Assembly (NCBI RefSeq): GCF_009827395.1
Contig: NZ_WTYX01000001.1
Span: forward strand, 1,121,722 to 1,185,721
Origin: Pontixanthobacter aquaemixtae
Lineage (GTDB): Bacteria > Pseudomonadota > Alphaproteobacteria > Sphingomonadales > Sphingomonadaceae
Direction of reading: 5' to 3'
DNA: 64,000 nucleotides
Shown here: positions 35,141 through 46,369 of the stretch, one piece after another
How the letters are laid out: every line of letters begins with the position of its first letter
Numbering within the stretch: the stretch's first letter is position 1
Made by a program: the position numbers and the translations under genes
The notes under the pieces: model-generated
What the model saw: the letters and a program-made list of their open reading frames with translations, nothing else
What the model was told of the DNA's origin: nothing
Database searches by the model: none

Positions 35141-35862
35141 CTCAGGAAACGCTCAAAAATATCGCTCTGCTGATCGATGCGGACAACACGACCCCGCAGG
35201 GCATCGATCCGGTGCTGACGGTTATGGCGGAACTGGGCCAAGTGAATATCCGCCGCGCTTATGGCAATTTCGCGAAGGGAAACCTCGCCAAATGGGACAA
35301 GATCACCAATCGCTTCGGGATCCGGCCGCAGCAGCAATTTGACGTATCAAAAGGGAAAAACGCCACCGATATGGCGATGACGATTGATGCCATTGATTTG
35401 CTCAATCAGGGAAAGGTCGATGGTTTCGGACTGATGACGTCGGACAGCGATTTCACCCCGCTGGTCACCCGCCTGCGGCAAGACGGCATTGTCGTTTACG
35501 GCTTTGGCAGCACCAAAACGCCCGAATCCTTCCGGTCCGTCTGCACCCGCTTTATCGACATCGACAAGCTGATCGCCGCCAACAAGGATGACCGGACAGG
35601 CGCCGAAAAGCCGGCCAAGTCACCCAAGCCCGTTATCGACGAAGAGCTCGAGGAATTGATCATCGCCGCCTATAACGAGGCGAAACGCGATCAGAAGGGC
35701 TTTGCCCGGCTCCAGCAAGTGGGCCAGATTGCGGGCAACCGTTCCAGTTTCGACGTAAGAAATTACGGCTTCAAGAACCTGTCAGAGCTGTTTGAATCGC
35801 TGGAAAACTTTCAGGTGGACCGGCGCGATGACGGACAAGTCCTCGTAAAGCGTTTACGGTAA
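35137..35862 (+). CDS. NYN-domain putative RNase with C-terminal OST-HTH/LOTUS domain
   Basis: 241 residues. N-terminal NYN (PIN-like, LabA/DUF88) domain (~5-150) with the acidic residues expected of this nuclease fold: ALLIDADNTT, GKNATDMAMTIDAIDLL and LMTSDSDFTPL. C-terminal ~70 residues (EELIIAAYNEAKR ... VRNYGFKNLSELFES) match the OST-HTH/LOTUS winged helix, which binds RNA (G-quadruplex RNA in eukaryotic examples). A role as an RNA endonuclease is inferred. Starts in an ATGA overlap with the carbonic anhydrase gene. Confidence 0.88.
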   Translation: MTQETLKNIALLIDADNTTPQGIDPVLTVMAELGQVNIRRAYGNFAKGNLAKWDKITNRFGIRPQQQFDVSKGKNATDMAMTIDAIDLLNQGKVDGFGLMTSDSDFTPLVTRLRQDGIVVYGFGSTKTPESFRSVCTRFIDIDKLIAANKDDRTGAEKPAKSPKPVIDEELEELIIAAYNEAKRDQKGFARLQQVGQIAGNRSSFDVRNYGFKNLSELFESLENFQVDRRDDGQVLVKRLR

Positions 35863-35874
35863 AGCCGCGGCCAC

Positions 35875-35904
35875 AAAAAAGGCGCGAGCCGGAGCCCGCG
35901 CCTT
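35875..35904 (-). terminator. Intrinsic terminator between convergent genes
   Basis: An 8-bp stem AAGGCGCG / CGCGCCTT (35879-35886 with 35897-35904). Read on the minus strand it is followed directly by TTTTTT (35880-35875), a good terminator for the TPR-like gene. On the plus strand the trailing TCCTTTA is weaker but may also end the NYN gene transcript. Confidence 0.75.
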
Positions 35905-35927
35905 CCTTTAATCCATGCTTGCGATTG

Positions 35928-37235
35928 TTACATCGCAGCTTCGGCAGCAACCGCCGCAGCGCCGACTTGCGTGTCTGCGTAGGTCTGCCAAAGCTTGGCA
36001 ATCGCGCTGCGATTGCCCTTCACCTGATCCAGAGTGGCTTTCGCCTCTGCAATCTTGCCCTGGTCGATTTGCGCGATGCCCATGCGGGTGTTCACCACAT
36101 CCATATCAGCGCCGGCCTTGGTGGCCGCGATTGCGTAAAGCTCTTCGGCCTTGGCGGACATGCCATAGCTGAGGAAAACATCGCCCGCTGCGGTTGCGGT
36201 GATCGCGGTGGCAGCGGCTTTGCGCGCGTCGGCTTCTAGCTGCGGCAATTCTGCACGATCGGCAGCAATCCGCTCGTTAGCGGTAGAGCGCGCTTCCGAA
36301 ACGAAAGGATCTGACGCTTCCAACGCACCGGCTGCGATACCCTGATCAACGATCCGCTTCACTTCGCCGGGAAGGCGGCGCGCGTCTGCGGCCTGGATGT
36401 AGTCACCAAAATCATTTCCCGTAATCAGCGCGTCGGCACGATCGGCCAGGCGCATGATATCGAGCAGTTCAGCCGCTTTGAAATCGATAAAAGAACGCTG
36501 CATCGCGATTGCGTTGTTCCAGCTTCTCTCGGTCGGGTAATATTTGACATGCATTGCGCTCAGATTGATCGCGTCGAGACCGGCATCGCTGTTATATGCT
36601 GCAGAGAAGCCGCGAACGAGCCATTCTTCCTTCGGCGTTCCGCCGGCAGCAACGGTCGATTCGATCACGCTTTTAAGATACGCGAGACCTTCCGCTGTCT
36701 TGTCTTCCTGAAAATACAGCGCGGCAATTGTCGTTTCGAGCTCTGCAGTATTGTAGCCCGCGCCAAGCGCTTCCTTGAAACGCGAACGCGCACCTTCCAA
36801 GTCTTCGAGCTGATATGCCAACTGACCGGAATTGTACAAATACTGGCCAAGCCGTTCGGCAGGAATGCGGCCGCTTTCCAGCATCATATCGATGCCTTGA
36901 CGCTGCATGCCGAGGTCTTTTGATGTGATACCGGCAGAGTAAATCAGGCTGCCCGCAGCGCGTTTGTCATCGGGGGTTGAAACCGCTGCCAGAACCGCCG
37001 GTAGACCCGCTTTGACGCCTTCGATATCTGGAACCTCGGCATTGGCGAGGTCGTTGATTGGAGAATAGACCGATACGAAGTCCTTCGAATATTTCGGTTT
37101 TTCATCGTTTTTTTGCGCCTGAACCGGCTCGGCAAATGCGCCAAGACCAAGCGCGCTGCCGCACATCAGCGCAGCAGCAAGGGCAAATTTCGATCCGCGG
37201 CGTTTCGTCGCCTTGACTGGGTCGAGTGTAAACAT
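35928..37235 (-). CDS. Large exported TPR-like protein
   Basis: 435 residues. Signal peptide (SKFALAAALMCGSALGLGA ... VQAQ). The mature protein is almost wholly helical and has degenerate tetratricopeptide features, such as YNSGQLAYQLEDLEGARSR and DVFLSYGMSAKAEELYAIA, so it is probably a protein-binding scaffold in the periplasm. ATG 37235 is preferred: the sequence GGGAGA 8 bases upstream is its ribosome site, although an ATG at 37250 lies in the same frame. Preceded by ~295 bp of divergent control region shared with gyrA. No named family. Confidence 0.8.
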   Translation of the reverse strand: MFTLDPVKATKRRGSKFALAAALMCGSALGLGAFAEPVQAQKNDEKPKYSKDFVSVYSPINDLANAEVPDIEGVKAGLPAVLAAVSTPDDKRAAGSLIYSAGITSKDLGMQRQGIDMMLESGRIPAERLGQYLYNSGQLAYQLEDLEGARSRFKEALGAGYNTAELETTIAALYFQEDKTAEGLAYLKSVIESTVAAGGTPKEEWLVRGFSAAYNSDAGLDAINLSAMHVKYYPTERSWNNAIAMQRSFIDFKAAELLDIMRLADRADALITGNDFGDYIQAADARRLPGEVKRIVDQGIAAGALEASDPFVSEARSTANERIAADRAELPQLEADARKAAATAITATAAGDVFLSYGMSAKAEELYAIAATKAGADMDVVNTRMGIAQIDQGKIAEAKATLDQVKGNRSAIAKLWQTYADTQVGAAAVAAEAAM

Positions 37236-37530
37236 CTGGGTTTCTCCCATGATTAAAATGATATGCCATTTGGCTGAGTTACATCTCACTAACGCGCTAG
37301 TGGCGTCATGTGTTCCGCATTGCAATACAATCTATGCAGACGCTCCTGAACACGCTTTGAACGATGCGTGCAAGCCGGTGCGCGGCGGCTTGCTGCCAAG
37401 GCGCAAAGGAAGTGTGGAAAACCCCCCTGTGGCGCCGTCAAATAGCCTGCCTAGAGTGGCGGAAATGCGGCTGTTCGCCTAGGTTGCAAGCTCAATTATG
37501 CATGCGTTTAAGCAGTAGAAAAGAGACCCC

Positions 37531-40313
<2,783 letters not shown>

Positions 40314-40317
<4 letters not shown>

Positions 40318-41159
40318 ACATGAAGGTCGAACCAACCGATGCACCGTGCGGAGCACACATCACCGGGGTCGACCTAAGCCGAGAACTGGATCGGGAAAAG
40401 ATTGCGGCAATTCGCGCTGCTTGGCTGAAACATAAAGTCATCGCTTTTCCCGATCAGCATCTTGATGATGATGCGCTGGAACGCTTCACCCTGACATTGG
40501 GTGAATTTGGCGTGGATCCTTTTTTCGCGCCGATCCCCGGACGAGAGAATATCGCGGCAATACTGCGCGAAGCGGATGAAACGACGCCGCTTTTTGCCGA
40601 AAGCTGGCATAGCGACTGGAGTTTTCTTCCCCGGCCTCCCGCGGGAACATGCCTCGCGGCAGTGGAAATTCCCCCCGTTGGCGGCGATACGCTGTTTGCC
40701 GATCAAGTGGCCGCTTTCGACGCGTTACCGGCGCAGCGCAAAGACTATCTCAGATCATTGACAACGATCCATTCGGCGAGCCGCGGCTATGCGCCTTCGG
40801 GGCTTTACGGAGAAAATGACGAAGGCCGCTCGATGGCGATCAGACCAAGTGAAGAGGCACTGAAGACCCAAACACATCCGCTGATCACCACCCATCCGGA
40901 AACCGGAGAGGAAACCATTTTTTGCAGCCTTAGCTATGTCGTCGGGATCGAGGGCATAGATGAAATGGAAGCGATGCAATTTGTTGTCGAGCTATCCGAA
41001 TGGCAAACGCGTGACGAATTTGTGTACCGCCACAAGTGGCAGCCGGGGATGGTAATCCTGTGGGACAATCGCAGCGTCCTTCACAAGGCAACGGGCGGAT
41101 ATGAAGGGCACCGGCGAGAGCTTCATCGAACGACCATCGCGGCCCCTGCCCTTGGCTAA
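40314..41159 (+). CDS. TauD/TfdA-type Fe(II)/2-oxoglutarate dioxygenase
   Basis: 281 residues. HxD iron ligands in [13 protein letters not shown], the distal His and 2-oxoglutarate-binding Arg in [19 protein letters not shown], and N-terminal [13 protein letters not shown] typical of the TauD family. Family members hydroxylate taurine, 2,4-D or other small acids; no substrate can be named. Translation is coupled to gyrA by an ATGA overlap, an odd pairing of a housekeeping topoisomerase with a small-molecule oxygenase. Confidence 0.88.
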
Positions 41160-41289
41160 TATTGGCGATTAATCAGGTGTCTGGCCGATCTGGCCCGGAC
41201 TGACCCGCCAACTCTGACCGTTGCCGGAAGCTTGTTCGACGCGGACCAAAGCCTATCCCACCCCAACCGGAGAGCTCAGAGAGACGAAA

Positions 41290-41697
41290 ATGGTAGCGAT
41301 CAAAATTGAATATGTAGGCAATTTGCACTGCCAGGCGACGCACGCTCCGTCAGGATCACAACTGACCACCGATGCCCCGGCCGACAATATGGGCAAGGGA
41401 GAGGCATTTTCGCCAACTGATCTTGTCGCCACTGCCTTGGGAACCTGCATTCTGACCGTGATGGGTACAAAGGCACAATCGATGGATATTGACCTTTCAG
41501 GTTCAACAGTGGTTGTTGAGAAGGAAATGGCCAGCGGCCCGCGCCGGATTGGTCGTCTCGCGACGAGCATCGTTATTCCTCATCAGGTTTCCGAACGGGA
41601 TAGGAAAGTCTTGGAAGCGGCAGCTTTCACCTGTCCGGTCCACAAGAGCATGTCGCCTGACGTCGAAATGCCGATTGCGTTTGAATGGGCCAAGTGA
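41290..41697 (+). CDS. OsmC-family peroxiredoxin-like protein
   Basis: 135 residues. Two conserved cysteines of OsmC/Ohr hydroperoxidases: LGTCILTVMG and FTCPVHKSM; the N-terminal GKGEAFSPTDLVATAL segment is also characteristic. It likely reduces organic hydroperoxides with lipoylated or thiol donors. ATG 41290 is used because the conserved first strand follows; the in-frame region upstream shows no family match. Confidence 0.9.
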   Translation: MVAIKIEYVGNLHCQATHAPSGSQLTTDAPADNMGKGEAFSPTDLVATALGTCILTVMGTKAQSMDIDLSGSTVVVEKEMASGPRRIGRLATSIVIPHQVSERDRKVLEAAAFTCPVHKSMSPDVEMPIAFEWAK

Positions 41698-41743
41698 GCG
41701 AATGGCAATGATTTGCCGGACGTTCCTCAAATCTGTCTCTGCA

Positions 41744-41764
41744 CCGCTTGGGAATAGCGGCTTT
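41744..41764 (+). terminator. Weak terminator-like hairpin after osmC-type gene
   Basis: CCGCT-TGGGAAT-AGCGG stem (41744-41748 with 41756-41760) followed by CTTTTA. The stem is only 5 bp and it touches the stop of the convergent lysoplasmalogenase gene, so the call is tentative. Confidence 0.3.
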
Positions 41765-42423
41765 TACGCGGCATCCGGAAGTTCTTGCCGCAGCGTTTGA
41801 ATGACGCCGGTAGCGATCAGGAATTGTCCGCAATAATAAAGCGGCCAAATCAAAAGTGATGGTATCATGCTGCCATCCGGATGCCCTATTCCATAGAAAA
41901 TGAGCCAGTCGGACACGACAAAGAGCACCGCACCAAGTCCCACCCGATAGCGCGAGAAACGGCTCATCCATGCGGATGCGGCCATTGCGCCCAGCGCCAC
42001 ACCATAGGCTGTCACAGCCGGATCGCGGGTCAGCAGCCAGCACATTATCGGTGTGATCAGAAGCAAGGCTGCGCCCAAAACCTTCTGGCTGATGGTGGAA
42101 ATGTGCCTTTGGTTGCGGAGATATAGAGCAATCGCGGCAAGGTGCGAAGCAAAGAATGCAGCCCCGCCCCAAATCAGGCTAAGCTCGATCAGCATATCGC
42201 CCAAGGCCGAGAGGATAAGGACCAATGCGAGCAATCTTGCGGCGAAGCTTGAATGCCGCTGCAGCGCATACACGGCCAGCAATGCGACCCCGGCGCCCTT
42301 CACCAGCATGAGCCATATCTCGCCGACTGGCTGACCGGTCATGATCAAAGCGTAATAGCCGATCGCGGCGACCAGACTTGCCAGCAACCACGGGCGTTTT
42401 TCCGTCAGGGCACGTTTGGGCAC
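41764..42423 (-). CDS. Lysoplasmalogenase-like membrane protein (YhhN/TMEM86 family)
   Basis: 219 residues with about seven to eight membrane helices, including [38 protein letters not shown] and [17 protein letters not shown]. The acidic residues in [10 protein letters not shown] and FVVSDWLI match the conserved aspartates of the YhhN family, which hydrolyses the vinyl ether bond of lysoplasmalogens in animals. In bacteria the substrate is less certain. Convergent with the OsmC-like gene and divergent from trmFO. Confidence 0.87.
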   Translation of the reverse strand: MPKRALTEKRPWLLASLVAAIGYYALIMTGQPVGEIWLMLVKGAGVALLAVYALQRHSSFAARLLALVLILSALGDMLIELSLIWGGAAFFASHLAAIALYLRNQRHISTISQKVLGAALLLITPIMCWLLTRDPAVTAYGVALGAMAASAWMSRFSRYRVGLGAVLFVVSDWLIFYGIGHPDGSMIPSLLIWPLYYCGQFLIATGVIQTLRQELPDAA

Positions 42424-42501
42424 CGCACTATTCCTTTTCCATTCGCGAGCTCTCTACACTTAAGAATTGCGGATAACCACCTTAGTCCCTACCTGCGGCG
42501 C

Positions 42502-43869
42502 ATGGCCCATGACGTGCATATTATCGGCGGCGGTTTAGCCGGAAGCGAAGCAGCGTGGCAGCTCGCCAGGCGGGGGTTCAAAGTCCGCCTGTCAGAGATG
42601 CGCGGCGCAGGCGAAATGACACCCGCACATCAGACTGACGGACTGGCAGAGCTGGTATGTTCCAACAGCTTCCGCTCCGACGACAGCGATCGGAATGCTG
42701 TCGGGTTGCTGCATGATGAAATGCGCCGGCTCGACTCGATCATCATGAAGGCAGGCGAGATTGCCCGCGTTCCGGCAGGTTCGGCGATGGCGGTGGACCG
42801 CGATGTCTTCTCTGCCGAAGTCGAACGGACGCTGGTTGAACATCCAAATGTGACCGTGGTGCGCGAACGGATAGATGCGCTGCCCGGCGACGGGCTGACC
42901 ATCGTTGCAACAGGGCCGCTTACCGCTGCCAAGCTGGCGGACAGTATCGTGGCGGCGACGGGGCAAGACCGGCTTGCCTTCTTCGACGCAATCGCCCCCA
43001 TCGTTCACCGCGATAGCATCGACATGGATGTCTGCTGGATCCAGTCGCGCTGGAACAAGCGCAACGAAGCGTCCAACGAGGATGGCGATTACATCAATTG
43101 CCCGATGACCAAGGACCAGTATCTGGCCTTCCATCAGGGGCTGATTGACGGGGAAAAAACCGCTTTCAAGGAATGGGAAGAAAACACCCCCTATTTTGAC
43201 GGATGTATGCCGATCGAAGTGATGGCCGCGCGCGGCGTTGATACGCTGCGTTATGGCCCGATGAAGCCGGTCGGGCTGGATAATCCCAACGATACAACAC
43301 CCGAATTTCCGCAAGGTCGCTGGCCCTATGCAGTGGTGCAGCTGCGCCAGGACAACAAGCTGGGCACTTTGTGGAACATGGTCGGGTTCCAGACCAAGCT
43401 GAAACATGGCGCGCAGGTCGAACTGTTCCGCACCATTCCGGGCCTGCAGAACGCCGAATTTGCGCGTCTGGGCGGCCTTCACCGCAACACCTTTCTCAAT
43501 TCGCCGATGGTGCTTGACCGCCAGATGCGATTGAAGGACGCGCCCCATATTCGCTTTGCCGGCCAGATAACCGGCTGCGAAGGCTATGTCGAAAGTTCCA
43601 CAATCGGACTGCTGACCGGCATGATGGCGGCGGCTGAATTGTCAGGGCAGGAATGGACATCTCCGCCGCGCACAACCGCGATGGGCGCGCTATTGTCGCA
43701 CATTACCGGCGATGCAGAGGCCGAAACCTATCAACCAATGAATGTCAATTTCGGGCTGTTTCCACCGCTTCACGATATCGGCAAGAAGCAGCGCAAAGAG
43801 GCTTATACGTCGCGCGGCAAAGATGATTTTGGCGAATGGCTGAAAACTCTGGACGCTGTTCCCGCCTGA
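42502..43869 (+). CDS. trmFO: tRNA (uracil-54-C5)-methyltransferase, folate/FAD-dependent
   Basis: 455 residues. N-terminal FAD-binding [31 protein letters not shown], and [16 protein letters not shown] with the conserved Cys, plus the C-terminal [20 protein letters not shown] contact. It uses methylenetetrahydrofolate to make m5U54 in the T loop of tRNA. The ATG at 42502 is chosen: the dinucleotide motif begins 7 residues on, and an earlier in-frame ATG at 42253 lies within the divergent gene. Confidence 0.95.
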   Translation: MAHDVHIIGGGLAGSEAAWQLARRGFKVRLSEMRGAGEMTPAHQTDGLAELVCSNSFRSDDSDRNAVGLLHDEMRRLDSIIMKAGEIARVPAGSAMAVDRDVFSAEVERTLVEHPNVTVVRERIDALPGDGLTIVATGPLTAAKLADSIVAATGQDRLAFFDAIAPIVHRDSIDMDVCWIQSRWNKRNEASNEDGDYINCPMTKDQYLAFHQGLIDGEKTAFKEWEENTPYFDGCMPIEVMAARGVDTLRYGPMKPVGLDNPNDTTPEFPQGRWPYAVVQLRQDNKLGTLWNMVGFQTKLKHGAQVELFRTIPGLQNAEFARLGGLHRNTFLNSPMVLDRQMRLKDAPHIRFAGQITGCEGYVESSTIGLLTGMMAAAELSGQEWTSPPRTTAMGALLSHITGDAEAETYQPMNVNFGLFPPLHDIGKKQRKEAYTSRGKDDFGEWLKTLDAVPA

Positions 43870-43870
43870 T

Positions 43871-44338
43871 CTAGCATCGGCAGGAGCTTCTGCTTGCCCG
43901 GCGCTTGGGCCGGGTTGTGGCAAACTCGGCAGCGGACAATTCGCGATCGCCATTGCTATCCGCCTTGTCAAAACGCGTTGCTGTGGCCACCGCCCATTCT
44001 TCGAATGTCAGCAAATTGTTGCCGTCCTTGTCGAGCTTGCGGAACGCATTGGTCCGCGTTGACAGCATTTCGTTGCGCGTGATCCGCAAATCGCGATTGC
44101 GATCATAGCGAAAGAAGCGGCGCTGTTCGCGCGAAAGTTCGGTCGCTTCTGGCGGAGTTGGCCCGCGCAGATCGCCAACATCAGATGTGGGGATTTCCGG
44201 CTCGCTTGGCATGGCCTGTGTCGGGGCGGGATCGGGTGGCGGCGCGGCTTCTTCGACTTGCGCCCTGCCCTGCCACCAAAACAAACCGATCCCGGCCAAA
44301 AGTAATGCCGATACCCCTCCAAGCAAAATTCGGTTCAT
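43871..44338 (-). CDS. Membrane-anchored or exported EF-hand protein
   Basis: 155 residues. A hydrophobic N-terminus (ILLGGVSALLLAGIGLFWW) acts as a signal anchor; a Pro/Glu-rich spacer (~28-65) follows, and then three EF-hand loops: DRNRDLRITRNE, DKDGNNLLTFEE and DSNGDRELSAAE. Calcium binding in the periplasm is likely; partner unknown. It ends with a basic, Cys-rich tail SSCRC. Converges with trmFO one base apart. Confidence 0.8.
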   Translation of the reverse strand: MNRILLGGVSALLLAGIGLFWWQGRAQVEEAAPPPDPAPTQAMPSEPEIPTSDVGDLRGPTPPEATELSREQRRFFRYDRNRDLRITRNEMLSTRTNAFRKLDKDGNNLLTFEEWAVATATRFDKADSNGDRELSAAEFATTRPKRRASRSSCRC

Positions 44339-44371
44339 TGCGTTACCTCTCTTTCAAGAGGCAACAATAAA

Positions 44372-45025
44372 TCAGCGTCCGAAAATTCCAAGCCGGATAA
44401 CAACCAGCAAATCCGCGCGCGTTGAAGCCAAACTGCGCCCACTATTGTCCAATGCGCGATCGCCAAGCGTTTTGAGTATTGTCAAAGACCGCAAAGCTCG
44501 TGGCAATTTCATCCGATGCGGAGCATTTTCTTCTGACTGATCGAGTACGAATTGGCGTTCCTCCGCATCGCTGAGGCGTGCTGCCAAATCGGCCCAGCCC
44601 CATCGCCGGCCTGCGGCAAGCGCCGCTTCCTCATATCGGGAAAAAGCGCTCAATCTTGCCGTAGCAGCAAAACAAGCCGCGCGGCCTTCGACAAACTGGC
44701 CGGCAGCGGATTCGGGCAAAGGCGGTTCCGCCAGCAATCCCTCCCAACCATCGACCAAGCCGGTCAAAGCCTGCTCCTCTCCCTGCCAATATTGGCCAAT
44801 CGCATCGAGGATGGGGTCGCCCTTGGGCCTGTCCGCAACCGGTTTAGCCAGTTGGTCGCGCCACCAGGCGATGCGCATCTGTGTCAGGATCGGTTCCTTT
44901 GCCTGGCTGACAAATTCGCCAAGGCGGGAATCGAGGGCGAGGAATGGTTCCAGGATCGGCCGCACCGCGCCGCCCGCATGCGCGAGCGCGAGCTTTTGCG
45001 GCAAAGGAAGATCGGAGTCGGCCAT
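44372..45025 (-). CDS. Squalene/phytoene synthase-family-like protein without full catalytic motifs
   Basis: 217 residues. N-terminal LALAHAGGAVRPILEPFLAL and MRIAWWRDQLAKP resemble the trans-isoprenyl diphosphate synthase class of the squalene/phytoene synthase family, as in NDUFAF6-like proteins. The two DxxxD metal motifs are not evident and the protein is shorter than true synthases (~280 residues). A role in isoprenoid synthesis is thus doubtful; a complex I assembly-type or other non-catalytic role is possible. Same strand as the left Tad-like operon, 40 bp downstream of it. Confidence 0.68.
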   Translation of the reverse strand: MADSDLPLPQKLALAHAGGAVRPILEPFLALDSRLGEFVSQAKEPILTQMRIAWWRDQLAKPVADRPKGDPILDAIGQYWQGEEQALTGLVDGWEGLLAEPPLPESAAGQFVEGRAACFAATARLSAFSRYEEAALAAGRRWGWADLAARLSDAEERQFVLDQSEENAPHRMKLPRALRSLTILKTLGDRALDNSGRSLASTRADLLVVIRLGIFGR

Positions 45026-45065
45026 CCAGACCGACTGACCGAAAGCTCAACCAATCACAAGTAGC

Positions 45066-45755
45066 TTATGAGGATGGAGTCGCGCAGCTGGAGTCGCCGC
45101 TGGCAGTTCCGGTAAGACCCGGAGTGAGATTGCGGTCATCGCGGATGATGAACGCTGCTTCTTTGCGCAGGATACGGTCGCCCGACCCAAACGGATTTTC
45201 AAACAGCGCTTCGTAGCGATATTCGATTTCGACAAACATCACTGCTTCACCGTCTCTTGCGGTGATCGGATTGGCGCCAGAGCCCATGCTGTTTATGCGC
45301 GGGCCGTTGATGCCGTTTTTGTCAGTATCGTTGCCGTAGTCAGATTGTGCATCGCGATCACCACGGCAGCGCTGCCACGCAATGAATTGCCTGTCGGTGA
45401 AACCATCATATTCGAGGCTGCTCAGAATAATCCGGCCGTTTTCCTGAAGACCGATGCTTTGTCCGTCGCGAATGGCACCGGACAACACTGCATCTACGTT
45501 GTCCTCGGTAATCGTCGGCGCAACTGCCGCATTGTCGGTCTGCCCGAGCCGCGACGCGTTATCAGCCAGTGACAAAGCGATCTGGCTGACAGTCATGTTG
45601 ACCGTCGCCATTCGGGCGATTTCAGTGCCGAACAGCCCGAGAGTGAGCAGCACCGGCAGAACCAATGCGAACTCCACAATCGAAATGCCCGATTGATTGT
45701 CGGACAGGGCGCGTTTCAGCCCGGCCATTCTGGAAAGGGACAGCTTCTTAGGCAT
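45066..45755 (-). CDS. TadE-like pseudopilin, left cluster, third gene
   Basis: 229 residues. Type IV pilin-like N-terminal segment GISIVEFALVLPVLLTLGLFG, with the Glu at +5 style position, follows a short basic leader. The extracellular part has ADNASRLGQ, GRIILSSLEY, QFIAWQRCRGD and AVMFVEIEYRYEAL, all of which recur in the third gene of the right cluster (51003-52073), showing they are paralogues. It ends in a short Ser-rich tail (ASGDSSCATPSS). Starts one base inside the stop of the second gene. Tad pseudopilins are minor parts of Flp pili; exact role unknown. Confidence 0.85.
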   Translation of the reverse strand: MPKKLSLSRMAGLKRALSDNQSGISIVEFALVLPVLLTLGLFGTEIARMATVNMTVSQIALSLADNASRLGQTDNAAVAPTITEDNVDAVLSGAIRDGQSIGLQENGRIILSSLEYDGFTDRQFIAWQRCRGDRDAQSDYGNDTDKNGINGPRINSMGSGANPITARDGEAVMFVEIEYRYEALFENPFGSGDRILRKEAAFIIRDDRNLTPGLTGTASGDSSCATPSS

Positions 45756-46369
45756 TAGTCACAGATCCCCGCATCAGAGCCATAATTTGCCTGGTCGGCA
45801 AAAGGCTGGTTCTTCTTCACTGCTGAAGAGGTGATTTTTCGAGCTCTCGCACCGCCTGGCAGGAAGGGATTGGGAAACAGCGGGTCATAGGTCACGGTAA
45901 CGGTGTAAATTACAACGTCGCCCGCGCCGCCATTGCCGGACACACCAATGTCCGAATCCCAGTTGCCATTGCCGTTCTCGTCGACATAGGCTTCGCCATC
46001 ATTGCAGCTGCCATCGTCGTTTTCGTCGTTCCATGATTCCGGGCGCTCGACATCTTCAAAGTCAAAATAGCTAACCCGGCTCGACGTTACCGTCGCGTCA
46101 GGCGCAACTGTGCGAATGATCGAGGTCACCGCCGCATCCGCGGTAGTCGTATTCCCGGTTTCCAGCGAGGAATCGCGCGCAGCATCCTGCGTCGCACCGC
46201 GGAGAATCGCATTGGCGTAGGCAAGCTGGCCCAAATCAAACAGGCCGAGCAACAGCGTCATGAAGACGGTCACCATCAGCCCGAATTCCATCACGGTGGT
46301 CCCGCGCTGGTCCTTCGACAGGTTGGTCAGCAGCCCGCGAAGGCCGGTATTGGCAGTACGAATAGTCAT
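45755..46369 (-). CDS. TadE-like pseudopilin with acidic loop, left cluster, second gene
   Basis: 204 residues. Pilin-like helix after QRGTTVMEFGLMVTVFMTLL. Residues ~114-140 hold Asp/Asn/Gly-rich loops NDENDDGSCNDGEAYVDENG and NGNWDSD, of the kind that binds calcium in dockerin or thrombospondin repeats. The paralogue at 50416-51003 has the same arrangement. Overlaps its upstream VWA gene by one base (TAATG style) and its downstream gene by one base, so all three are cotranscribed. Exported; assembled role inferred. Confidence 0.85.
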   Translation of the reverse strand: MTIRTANTGLRGLLTNLSKDQRGTTVMEFGLMVTVFMTLLLGLFDLGQLAYANAILRGATQDAARDSSLETGNTTTADAAVTSIIRTVAPDATVTSSRVSYFDFEDVERPESWNDENDDGSCNDGEAYVDENGNGNWDSDIGVSGNGGAGDVVIYTVTVTYDPLFPNPFLPGGARARKITSSAVKKNQPFADQANYGSDAGICD

